Source: Acidovorax sp. SRB_14
GTDB lineage: Bacteria > Pseudomonadota > Gammaproteobacteria > Burkholderiales > Burkholderiaceae_C
Direction of reading: 5' to 3'
DNA: 64,000 nt
Assembly (NCBI RefSeq): GCF_012932145.1
Contig: NZ_MWOK01000008.1
Span: 1-64,000 of the forward strand
Shown: one piece after another, positions 46,218 through 53,537 of the stretch
Position numbering within the stretch: the stretch's first letter is position 1
How the letters are laid out: every line of letters starts with the position of its first letter
Notes under the pieces: model-generated
Database searches by the model: none
The model's input: the letters and a program-made list of their open reading frames with translations, nothing else
Told to the model about the DNA's origin: nothing
Program-made: the position numbers and the translations under genes

Positions 46218-47231
46218 ATGCCAGCAGTACAGAAGCAGTTTGAAGGCTTCCACAGCGCCATCAAGCTCGACGAAGATGACGAGAACGCTAAGCTCCGCAT
46301 GAAGCGCGACACCCTGATCAAGGCGCTCAAGGCCAAGATGGGCGACGACGTGCCCACGTTCGAGTACTTCAACCAGGGCAGCTACTCCATGTTCACCGGT
46401 GTCGTGCCCGTGGACGGCAACTACGACATCGACGTCGGTCTGGTCTTCGACTGCAAGCAAGACAAGTACCCCGACCCGGTGGTGCTGAAGCAGAAGGTGC
46501 GCGACGCGCTGAACTCGAACTTCCGCACCGTGGCCATCCGCCGCCCCTGCGTGACGGTGAACTATCTGGTGAACGGCATGGCCGACTATCACGTCGACCT
46601 GGCCATCTACGTCAAGCGCGACGACGACATGCTGGACCTGGCGAAGGGCAAGGAAGGCTCGGCTTCCGAGTTCCGGGTCTGGCAGGTCTCCGACCCCAAG
46701 AAGCTGACGGAACTCATTCGCACCGCCTTCACCGACGCTGACGAGCTCGCGCAGTACCGCCGCTGTATCCGCTACCTGAAGCGCTGGCGCCACGTCCAGT
46801 TCCGCAACGGCGGCGCGCCGCTGAGCATCGCCCTGACCGTCGCTGCACGCGAGTGGTTCAAACCCAACTTCAGCACCGCGGGCAAGCCGCTGGACTTGCT
46901 GGCCATGCTCGACTGGACCAACGCGATGCTCTCCCGCTCCGAGACCGACTTCACGATGGAGGACGGCCTTTATTCGCGGCTCAAGGTGCAGTTGCCCGTC
47001 ACGCCCTATGGCGATCTGATGGGGCACATGACCAAAGGCCAGATGGAGAACTTCTGGGAGCGCCTGCAGGCCCTGCGCGACGCCCTGGAGGCAGCGGAGA
47101 GCGAGGACCTGCCGGAGGACGCCTGCAAGATCCTGAACAAGCAGTTCGGCGACGACTTCAAGGTGCCCGAGAAGGCTGAGACCGCGAAGGCCGTTACGGC
47201 TCCGGTCATCAACACCGGTAGCTCCGCTTGA
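46218..47231 (+). CDS. CBASS CD-NTase (Cap1), cyclic oligonucleotide synthase
   Basis: 337 residues from ATG 46218 (AAGGA seven bases upstream). The nucleotidyltransferase core has NQGSYSMFTG (GS at 54-55), the catalytic pair D70 and D72 in YDIDVGLVF, and the third aspartate D127 in YHVDLAI. It would make a cyclic di- or trinucleotide on phage infection. An in-frame start at 46143 would add a hydrophobic segment (LLGLGLFAGALVWLF). The C-terminus ends in small residues (INTGSSA), compatible with Cap2 conjugation. First gene of a type II CBASS operon. Confidence 0.93.
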   Translation: MPAVQKQFEGFHSAIKLDEDDENAKLRMKRDTLIKALKAKMGDDVPTFEYFNQGSYSMFTGVVPVDGNYDIDVGLVFDCKQDKYPDPVVLKQKVRDALNSNFRTVAIRRPCVTVNYLVNGMADYHVDLAIYVKRDDDMLDLAKGKEGSASEFRVWQVSDPKKLTELIRTAFTDADELAQYRRCIRYLKRWRHVQFRNGGAPLSIALTVAAREWFKPNFSTAGKPLDLLAMLDWTNAMLSRSETDFTMEDGLYSRLKVQLPVTPYGDLMGHMTKGQMENFWERLQALRDALEAAESEDLPEDACKILNKQFGDDFKVPEKAETAKAVTAPVINTGSSA

Positions 47232-48946
47232 CCGACACGCCATCCGCCGCGCCTCCTGGCGGGCCGGTGCCCGAAGACATCGCCTTCGCCGCCTTGCTTG
47301 AATGGTGCAGCAGGCGCGGCCTGACTCCGCAGCGGCTGGACGACGCCAACCCGGGAAAACTGGGTGTGCGCCTCCAGGGTGCGAACCGAACCTGGGAGCT
47401 CTACATCCGGGCCGAGGAGAAGAGCCTGCTGATGCCGCAAGTTTGGCTTGCTCCGATGCGTGGATTGCTGCCCCACGTCAGCTACGAGGGCATCGTCTGC
47501 GTCAATGACGGTCAAGGCACGTCGCTGGACATCGACCGCAGGGCCGATGTCGTCGCCTACACCCTACTCGAAGCCTACGACCTGCTGGAGAAGTGGGCTG
47601 CCGATCCGGCCGCCAGCAAGACCGAGTTCTTCAACGAGCTGGAGGGCTACTGGTCGCACCTGCCGCAGGCAGCCCGTGGCCGCATCCGCTTCGAGGTGGA
47701 CCGCAAGGACCGCCTAGTAACGGCCTACGTCGACGCCAAGGACAAGGCCAAGGCGAAGACCTGGTTCCTGACCGAGCGCAACGAGCGCCCGCCCACCGAG
47801 TTCGACGCCAAGAGCCTGGCGGCGCAGCGCGCCCTGTACCTGCACCTCGACGACGTCCCGTTGCCGCCAGCGCATCCTGAGGTCCTGACCGCCGACTACA
47901 TCGAGGCGATCCGAGTCAGCCTGTCGACAGCCCAGTTGGAGCTCTGGGCGGGCATGATCGGCCCGTCCAAGAACGGCCCGCGTCCAATAACCCTGTTGTT
48001 GTCCGTGCCCCGGGCCGCGGGCGGCGACTCGCTGATCGGCGTGGCGTTCACGGCCAGGGGCGGCGTGGTCGATGCAAAGTTCCCAGTGGTGCCGCTCACC
48101 ATCCGGCGCCACACTGTGAAGTACATGCGCGAGCGCGGCGGCGCGTCATTGGACCTGCTCGGCAAGCATGTGGCGGTGCTCGGCTGCGGAGCGATCGGCT
48201 CGGTCGTGGCGGATGCGCTCGCGGCCGCTGGAGTCGGCAAGCTGACTCTGGTCGACCATGACGAGTTCTCTGAGGACAACGTGTTCCGGCACCTGCTGGA
48301 GCCGCTGTGGGTCGACATTTCCAAGGTCCGCGCGCTAAAGATCCGGCTGACCCAGCACTACCCCGGCCTGGAAGTCACCGCGGTCAATGATGTTGCGCAG
48401 GACTGGATTGATTCCAAGGTGCTGGCCGGCCTCGACGGCATAGTGGTCGCATTCGGCGCCCCCTCGGTCGAGCGGTCATTCGCCCGCTTCTTTCGGGGCA
48501 CCGGGTTGAAGCTGCCCATCGTCTTCACATGGCTGGAGGCGCTCGACCTGGGCGGACACTCCATCCTGACGTGGACTGACGCCGAAGGTTGCCTGGACTG
48601 TTTGTACCGGAACGACGAGGGCGAGCCATCGCTGTCCCCGCGCACGTCCTACCTTGAGCCTGACCAGGCCGTTACTCGCAACTTGACCGGCTGCGCCAGC
48701 ATTTTCATGCCGTTCGGCGCCCTGCAGGCCCGCAAAACCGGGATCATGGCGGCGGAGCATATGCTGCGCGCCATAGGCAATTCGGGATCCGCGTCGTACC
48801 GTTTCTGGGTGGGCGAAGGTGCAGCGGCCACCGAGGCTGGGCTGAAGATGACACCCTGGCACCAGATCGCGTCGGCCGTCTCCCAGGCTGAAGGCACGCG
48901 CAGGGTCTTCGGGCGCCCCTGCAAACGATGCAGGAGCAAGCCTTGA
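47228..48946 (+). CDS. cap2: CBASS Cap2, fused E2-E1 ubiquitin-transfer-like protein
   Basis: 572 residues. The N-terminal E2-like part has the putative active cysteine in YEGIVCVND (Cys91). The E1/ThiF-type part has VAVLGCGAIGSVVADAL (ATP binding) and LVDHDEFSEDNVFRH, and a likely E1 cysteine in NLTGCASIFMPF; paired CLDCLY may bind zinc. Cap2 attaches the CD-NTase C-terminus to a target protein, which primes it. The start is TTG, overlapping the Cap1 stop as TTGA, so translation is coupled. Confidence 0.93.
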   Translation: MTDTPSAAPPGGPVPEDIAFAALLEWCSRRGLTPQRLDDANPGKLGVRLQGANRTWELYIRAEEKSLLMPQVWLAPMRGLLPHVSYEGIVCVNDGQGTSLDIDRRADVVAYTLLEAYDLLEKWAADPAASKTEFFNELEGYWSHLPQAARGRIRFEVDRKDRLVTAYVDAKDKAKAKTWFLTERNERPPTEFDAKSLAAQRALYLHLDDVPLPPAHPEVLTADYIEAIRVSLSTAQLELWAGMIGPSKNGPRPITLLLSVPRAAGGDSLIGVAFTARGGVVDAKFPVVPLTIRRHTVKYMRERGGASLDLLGKHVAVLGCGAIGSVVADALAAAGVGKLTLVDHDEFSEDNVFRHLLEPLWVDISKVRALKIRLTQHYPGLEVTAVNDVAQDWIDSKVLAGLDGIVVAFGAPSVERSFARFFRGTGLKLPIVFTWLEALDLGGHSILTWTDAEGCLDCLYRNDEGEPSLSPRTSYLEPDQAVTRNLTGCASIFMPFGALQARKTGIMAAEHMLRAIGNSGSASYRFWVGEGAAATEAGLKMTPWHQIASAVSQAEGTRRVFGRPCKRCRSKP

Positions 48947-49425
48947 AGATGGTCTTCCGCGTCACAGAGCGCCAGCGCCTGATCTTGGTGCCCGGCGCCG
49001 TAGAGCAAATGCAGGCCTACGCACAGAGACGCTGGCGGAACGCTGAAGCCGGTGGCGTGCTGCTAGGCCGGCATCTGCTGGATTCGCATGATGTGGTGGT
49101 CGACGAGGTCACGACGCCGCAGGACAGCGACCGCCGCAGCAGGTTCAGCTTTTTCCGCTCAAGACGGCACGAGTCCCTGGCGCGGGAGCGCTGGCAGATC
49201 CAGTCCAGCACGATGGCCTACCTGGGCCTCTGGCACACCCATCCCGAGGCCGATCCGACGCCCAGTGGCGTGGACCGCAACGACTGGGCCCAGGCCGTTT
49301 CGCGCGACGCCTACGAGGGCGACCTGCTGTTTTTTCCAATCGTGGGCACCCGGTGCGTCCGCGTCTGGACCCTGAGCCGCCGCGGCACTTTCAGGGAGTT
49401 GAAGCGAGAGGTGAAGCGTGGCTAG
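48928..49425 (+). CDS. cap3: CBASS Cap3, JAB/JAMM metallo-isopeptidase
   Basis: 165 residues as marked; an alternative ATG at 48949 gives MVFRVTERQRL and has AGGAG farther upstream, so the exact start is open. The JAMM zinc motif is complete: E40 (RNAEAGG), H103-x-H105 (WHTHPE) and D116 in the TPSGVDRNDW stretch. It would remove the Cap2-made link from the CD-NTase and so antagonise it. Overlaps cap2 and the next gene. Confidence 0.92.
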   Translation: MQEQALKMVFRVTERQRLILVPGAVEQMQAYAQRRWRNAEAGGVLLGRHLLDSHDVVVDEVTTPQDSDRRSRFSFFRSRRHESLARERWQIQSSTMAYLGLWHTHPEADPTPSGVDRNDWAQAVSRDAYEGDLLFFPIVGTRCVRVWTLSRRGTFRELKREVKRG

Positions 49426-50536
49426 GACTCAAGATCGGGCCAACATCCCAAAGGATGTGCGTCGGGATTTGTGGATCGCGGCCGCCGGCCGGTGCGAGTT
49501 CCGGGGTTGCAACCAGCCGGTCGGGCGCGACTTTCTGACTAAGGCGCGCTGTAATGTCGGCGAGTACGCCCATATCGTGGCCGACAGCCCGGACGGCCCG
49601 CGCGGCATCCTCGGCGAGTCCGAACGACTGGCCAAGGATGCGAGCAACCTGATGCTGGCCTGCTTCGGCTGTCACAGCCGCATCGACCGGCACGGCCAAA
49701 ACAACGAGTTTACCGCCGAGCAGCTAAGCGCCATGAAGCGGGAGCACGAGGCCCGGATCGAGCGCATTTATTCCGCGGTGGGGACGCGGGACAGCCTGCT
49801 CATCTTGATGACCTTTCCGATTGCCGAGCACAAGCCCACCATCACCTTGGGCCAGGTGCACTATGCGATGTTGCAGAACAGCGACTACACGCTCTTCCCC
49901 GGTGCCGACCATGTCTTCATCGACAAAAGCGACTTCGACATCCAGGACAACGATCCTGACTTCTGGGCGCGGGCGGAAACCGCGCTGGGTCAGCTCTTTG
50001 ACCGCCGGATTCAGCCTGCCATCGAGGCCAAGAACGGCGCCGCCCACCTCACCATCGCCGCGTTCGCTCCCATCCCGATGTTGATGAAGTTGGGCACCTT
50101 GCTGGGCGACAAGACCGAGGCGAGCATCCTTGACCTGCCGGGCGACCAGTGGCTCTGGGATCGACGCTTGGATTGCCCAGCGCCAAAGTTCACCTACACG
50201 GTGCCGGATAAGCTGCCCCGGGAAGTGGCGGTGATGGTCAACATCTCCAACATCGCGCAGGTGCCGACCGACATGAACACGGTCGAGTTCACGGCCGTCG
50301 AGCCCAACCGCGGCATTATCCGCACCGAAGCCCACATGCTGGATTTCCGGCGGGAGTTCAACGCCTTCCTACTGAACCTGCACAGGTCCGGCGCTCGGGT
50401 CATCCACCTGCACCCGACTACACCGCTGTCGGCCAGCGTCGAGATCGGGCGGCTTCTGCTGCCCAAGGTTTTCGAGGAGGTCCACGTTTGGGAATGGCGC
50501 GCGCCGAGCTGGCGGCCGGCCCTGCGGCTCCGGTAG
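49418..50536 (+). CDS. cap5: CBASS Cap5, HNH nuclease fused to a SAVED domain
   Basis: 372 residues, GTG start overlapping cap3 by eight bases. The N-terminal HNH domain shows the zinc cysteines (C26, C31, C82, C85) and H52, N77, H86 of GEYAHIVADS and SNLMLACFGCHSRID. The C-terminal SAVED domain (about 120-372) senses cyclic nucleotide: LGQVHYAMLQN, EVAVMVNISNIAQVP, GARVIHLHPTTPLSASVEIGR. When bound it would degrade double-stranded DNA, killing the infected cell. It is the effector of the CBASS operon. Confidence 0.93.
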   Translation: MARTQDRANIPKDVRRDLWIAAAGRCEFRGCNQPVGRDFLTKARCNVGEYAHIVADSPDGPRGILGESERLAKDASNLMLACFGCHSRIDRHGQNNEFTAEQLSAMKREHEARIERIYSAVGTRDSLLILMTFPIAEHKPTITLGQVHYAMLQNSDYTLFPGADHVFIDKSDFDIQDNDPDFWARAETALGQLFDRRIQPAIEAKNGAAHLTIAAFAPIPMLMKLGTLLGDKTEASILDLPGDQWLWDRRLDCPAPKFTYTVPDKLPREVAVMVNISNIAQVPTDMNTVEFTAVEPNRGIIRTEAHMLDFRREFNAFLLNLHRSGARVIHLHPTTPLSASVEIGRLLLPKVFEEVHVWEWRAPSWRPALRLR

Positions 50537-51124
50537 GCAGCCGTTGAAAGCATTCAAGGCGGGAGAGCCATGAATACTCGACTCGCGCAACTCGCTGTCG
50601 GCGCCATGGTGGCCGCCGCGGCTTGCAGCCTTTAGGCGAACAGTTGCAATTTGCCATCGATAGCCGCCATTGAACCAGACCTGCCGGTTGTCCAGCGAAT
50701 GACCGGAAGCTGACCAACAGCGATCCTTGGTGCCAGGCCGACGGAGGGCGGCAATCGCTGCATCGCCGACCTTCAAGTCGATTCTGCAAATGCCCGCGTT
50801 GGGTCGTGAGCACTAGCTCGCAATCGGGGGCATCGGACGTTCAAGATAAAAGTTTGCAGCGACATGCACCCGACTTCGGCTGCTCATCTGAAACCGGCCG
50901 TCGGGCCTGCAAGGGTCGCTGCTGGAGCAGACCGCGAGGTTACGGTGCGCTCACGGCCGACAGCAACCGCTGCGAAGTCATCATCGAATTGCTGGATAAA
51001 AGAATGGAATCCACTTTTGAGTCGGCATGATGAGCACCGGGCACCCTCGGCTGGGCCCAACCAGTTGAAACGCACGTTCGCCCCTTACCTGTCTCTCTAG
51101 AGTGACCACGCGAAGCCTCGCTAG
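50537..51124. other. Remnant-rich gap between CBASS and integrase
   Basis: Holds one tiny frame (next entry) and scattered pieces without intact genes. A minus-strand reading near 50640-50780 (GTKDRCWSASGHSLDNRQVW) looks like translated repeat DNA seen in many betaproteobacteria rather than a gene; that is my impression, not a proven match. No promoter or operator stands out. Confidence 0.4.
50570..50635 (+). pseudogene. Orphan 21-codon lipoprotein-signal frame
   Basis: Starts at ATG 50570 after GCGGGAGAGCC and codes MNTRLAQLAVGAMVAAAACS plus Leu, then stops. It is a clean lipoprotein signal with a lipobox cysteine but no mature part. It is either a truncated gene or a very small lipoprotein. 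Confidence 0.35.
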
Positions 51125-52402
51125 CTACTCATGCGAAGCCCCCTGCTCCACCAGCTGCTCCAAGTGAGCCTCGACACGAAGGATATAGACACGTAACTGC
51201 TCGATGCTCCGTGGCTTGTACCCTTCATGCGTCCCACTCGGGCTTTGCCCCATGTATTGGGCCGCAGCACCTGTCGGGATACCCGACTCCTCTGCCAGCA
51301 GTGCAAACGTGCGACGAAGCCCGTGAATAGACACATGATCAAGACCAGCAGCTGCGAGTGTCGATCTCATACTGGCTCGAGGGTCTGCAACGTGTCCAGT
51401 CTTACCGCGGCCGGCAAAAACAAACTCGCCGATTTTTGGCAAGGAATTCAGTATCTTGAGCAGCATGTCCCCCAAGGGAATGACTCTGGTGCCGTGAACC
51501 TTGTCCATGAAAGTAGCTTTCTTCCACCGAAAATCCACCTCGTTCCATTTGAGATTGGCCATAGACTCTCTCCGCAAGCCCGTCATCGCCAGGGCGCGCA
51601 AGTATGCGCTTATGTGAGGGTTGGGCAGCTGAAGTACCGCAGCCCACCAACCCGCCAATTGGGACTGCTCAATCGCATCGGTGCGCCGCTTGAGCGCAGG
51701 CAACTCACCCACAAGAGCAGGCGCCTTGGCAGACTCCTGCGCGCACTTGGCAATCGCCCTGTACTGGGGTTGGGCCAAGCACCACCGCAAAAACCCTCGG
51801 AACATCATCAACGCGCGAGCAGCCTGTGCTCGACCGCGTGTCTCTTGCTCTCTGTACCAATCTAAAAGCCGGTCTTCGTCCAACTCCGCGATGGTCATGG
51901 ACAACAGCGAATAGATTGGTCCAGCTTTCGTTAGGCCTTGGCCGCGTTTCTTTGCTACACCCCCAGGCGACGCCATCAATCGCAAATCTTGCAAATAACG
52001 TGGCTTGAATCCGTCCTTCCCTTTTGGCCTTCCCTGCGCAAGGTAAACTGGCCATACTTCACCGACGGTGATGCCTTGGGTGCTGAGGCGCACACGCTCA
52101 GCGGCCGCGGTTGCGATCTTCGCCTTTTTTGCAGCAACGGGGTCCTCGCCCTGATCCAATTGACGCTGAAGTTCGCGGGCCTTAATGCGAGCATCTGGTA
52201 TCGTCCATGCGTCGGTCCCTCCAATGGTTATCCGAACCGTGCGCCCGTTGTGCTGTCGTTGAAAAACAAAGGCAGTCTTACCACGTGGTGTGGCTCGGAC
52301 ACCAAGCCCGTTGACATCGAGATCCCACAAAAAGTCTTGAGCGCGATTGTCAGGACACTTGAAGGCATTGATGCGAGGTTTTGTTAGGTTGTCTTTTGGC
52401 AT
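51125..52402 (-). CDS. Island integrase, P4-type tyrosine recombinase
   Basis: 425 residues. The N-terminal arm-binding domain (DFLWDLDVNGLGVRATPRGK) and the DUF4102-like region precede the catalytic domain: arginine in MTGLRRESMANLKW (R277), H360-x-x-R363 in SIHGLRRTFALLAEES, and the nucleophile Y395 in THEGYKPRS. The usual histidine of the MGHS box is a glutamine here (MGQSPSG). It would integrate the island at the tRNA-Thr 3' end. It lies 188 bases from attR. Confidence 0.95.
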   Translation of the reverse strand: MPKDNLTKPRINAFKCPDNRAQDFLWDLDVNGLGVRATPRGKTAFVFQRQHNGRTVRITIGGTDAWTIPDARIKARELQRQLDQGEDPVAAKKAKIATAAAERVRLSTQGITVGEVWPVYLAQGRPKGKDGFKPRYLQDLRLMASPGGVAKKRGQGLTKAGPIYSLLSMTIAELDEDRLLDWYREQETRGRAQAARALMMFRGFLRWCLAQPQYRAIAKCAQESAKAPALVGELPALKRRTDAIEQSQLAGWWAAVLQLPNPHISAYLRALAMTGLRRESMANLKWNEVDFRWKKATFMDKVHGTRVIPLGDMLLKILNSLPKIGEFVFAGRGKTGHVADPRASMRSTLAAAGLDHVSIHGLRRTFALLAEESGIPTGAAAQYMGQSPSGTHEGYKPRSIEQLRVYILRVEAHLEQLVEQGASHE

Positions 52403-52441
52403 CTGCGCGTAGAAGGCATGTCGAAGGTCTTACATCCGACA

Positions 52442-52462
52442 GCATGTAACGGCCGATGTAAG
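52442..52462 (+). repeat. Right-end GATGTAA repeats (possible integrase arm sites)
   Basis: GCATGTAAC (52442-52450) and CGATGTAAG (52454-52462) repeat the left-end pair with the same 12-base spacing; an inverted TTACATCCGA lies just before (52430-52439). Confidence 0.5.
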
Positions 52463-52590
52463 AGAATTTGTGACATCCTAACGCATTTTGATCAACACAC
52501 GCACCTCCGAAAATCAGGCAAAACTATCGTAACTTGATGATTTGAAAAGAATTTCCCATGAACTCGAACAACGATCAACACGCAAATCAA

Positions 52591-52640
52591 CTCATTCGTA
52601 ATGAGAAGGTCGGGTGTTCGATTCATCTCTCCGGCACCAA
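52591..52640 (+). repeat. attR: 50-bp direct repeat of tRNA-Thr 3' part
   Basis: Identical over 50 bases to 18561-18610. It lacks the tRNA 5' half, so it is not a tRNA gene; it marks the right end of the island. Confidence 0.95.
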
Positions 52641-52651
52641 CAAAGCAAGAT

Positions 52652-52691
52652 AAGCCCCGCTATCCAATCCGGTAGCGGGGCTTATTTTTTT
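52652..52691 (+). terminator. Original terminator of tRNA-Thr, beyond attR
   Basis: AAGCCCCGCTA, ten bases, TAGCGGGGCTT, then ATTTTTTT. The position relative to attR mirrors what tRNA-Thr would need before the island came in. Confidence 0.85.
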
Positions 52692-52756
52692 GCGCTACAA
52701 GGCAATGCACGAGCCAGGACAATGAACTAAACAGCTTGGCAGGCAAGGAATACAAC

Positions 52757-53125
52757 GTGATTGATGGACTGATTGGCGGCAAGCTGTACGGCACGCCCGA
52801 AAAACGCCTGGGCAAGGCAGGCAAACCGTTTGCCATGGCCAAGGTGCGCGCAACCGCCGGCGACGGCGAAACACCGCTGTTTGTCAACGTGATCGCATTT
52901 GACGGCGCCGCCTGCGCGGCCTTGCTGGCGCTCAGCGATGGTGACTCCGTCACCCTTGCGGGCAGTCTGACCCCCAAGGTCTGGAGCGACAAACAGGGCG
53001 TGGTGCGCCCATCGCTCGACATGGTGGCGCACCAAGTGCTGACGGCATACCACGTTCAGCACAAACGGGCTGCCATGCAATCGCCCGAACCGCGCGAGTT
53101 GCCGCACGAGCCCCTGGACTCCTGA
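52757..53125 (+). CDS. SSB-like OB-fold protein
   Basis: 122 residues from GTG 52757 (AAGGA seven bases upstream); an earlier TTG in frame is less likely. The sequence (MIDGLIGGKLYGTPEKRLGKAGKPFAM..., then PLFVNVIAFDGAACAALLALSDGDSVTLAGSLTPKVW) has the beta-barrel pattern of single-stranded-DNA-binding proteins, with the F-V-N-V and G-x-L-x-P strands, but no acidic C-terminal tail typical of main SSB. It is outside the island and probably a host accessory SSB. Role not known. Confidence 0.7.
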   Translation: MIDGLIGGKLYGTPEKRLGKAGKPFAMAKVRATAGDGETPLFVNVIAFDGAACAALLALSDGDSVTLAGSLTPKVWSDKQGVVRPSLDMVAHQVLTAYHVQHKRAAMQSPEPRELPHEPLDS

Positions 53126-53304
53126 GCGCAAATACCCCGGATTCGACCGCGAGAACCCAGCGCCACCCACGCCGCGGCCCTCGCAGTCTGGCCCAACCCC
53201 GTTGTGTTCTGGATCTACCGCTGTGCCGCCTATGCACAGCTGAACCTGGCCGACGACGCCGCGATCCTGGCGCTGATTTTTTGTTGACCTTGCGCTGTTT
53301 TCAC

Positions 53305-53326
53305 AACCCGCTACGCGCGGGTTTTT
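53305..53326 (+). terminator. Terminator after the SSB-like gene
   Basis: AACCCG, a seven-base loop, CGGGTT followed by TTTT. Confidence 0.6.
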
Positions 53327-53372
53327 TGCCATAGACAGATAGGCCAGCCCTGTTCGGCAGGGTCCAAAAAAT

Positions 53373-53404
53373 AAAAAACCCGCTATCGCGAGACAGCGGG
53401 TTTT
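53373..53404 (-). terminator. Terminator after tRNA-His
   Basis: AAAACCCGCT, ten bases and AGCGGGTTTT; read on the minus strand it ends in a T tract. Confidence 0.8.
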
Positions 53405-53412
53405 AGTTTACT

Positions 53413-53489
53413 TGGGGTGGCTGATGGGGCTCGAACCCACGACAACAGGAATCACAATCCTGGACTCTACCAACTGAGCTACAGCCACC
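53413..53489 (-). tRNA. tRNA-His (anticodon GUG)
   Basis: Read on the minus strand: acceptor GGTGGCT with AGCCACC, D arm GCTC-GAGT, anticodon stem CCAGG-type around loop ATTGTGATT giving GTG, T loop TTCGAGC, encoded CCA at 53413-53415. The extra G at position -1 expected of tRNA-His is present. Confidence 0.94.
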
Positions 53490-53537
53490 GTAGCTTTGTA
53501 TTATAGCGTGAAAAACTGGACTCCACGCTCATTCCAC

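Larger units (their letters stand above)
18561..52590. mobile_element. 34-kb genomic island integrated in tRNA-Thr
   Basis: The island is bounded by identical 50-base copies of the tRNA-Thr 3' part. A P4-type integrase (51125-52402) points away from the right att site, and short GATGTAA-type repeats occur just inside both ends. The left end carries a conserved DNA-metabolism block and the rest is defence and stress cargo. No conjugation or phage structural genes are seen, so it is probably a mobilisable or satellite-type element rather than a self-transmissible ICE or prophage. Base composition is visibly less GC-rich than the core in several parts (19.5-22.9 kb, 27.5-28.1 kb, 38-42 kb). Confidence 0.93.

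Noticed and set aside
50369-50776. Minus-strand frame containing GTKDRCWSASGHSLDNRQVW
   Set aside because: Overlaps the cap5 gene; looks like translated non-coding repeat DNA rather than a gene.
18561-52590. Prophage
   Set aside because: There are lysis-like genes but no capsid, portal, terminase or tail genes; a satellite or genomic island fits better.
52591-52640. A second tRNA-Thr gene at the right island end
   Set aside because: Only the 3' 50 bases are present; the acceptor 5' strand and D arm are missing.
53141-53283. Reading NPVVFWIYRCAAYAQLNLADDAA after the SSB-like gene
   Set aside because: No start or ribosome site; it looks like a short leftover of a gene and could not be matched to a family.
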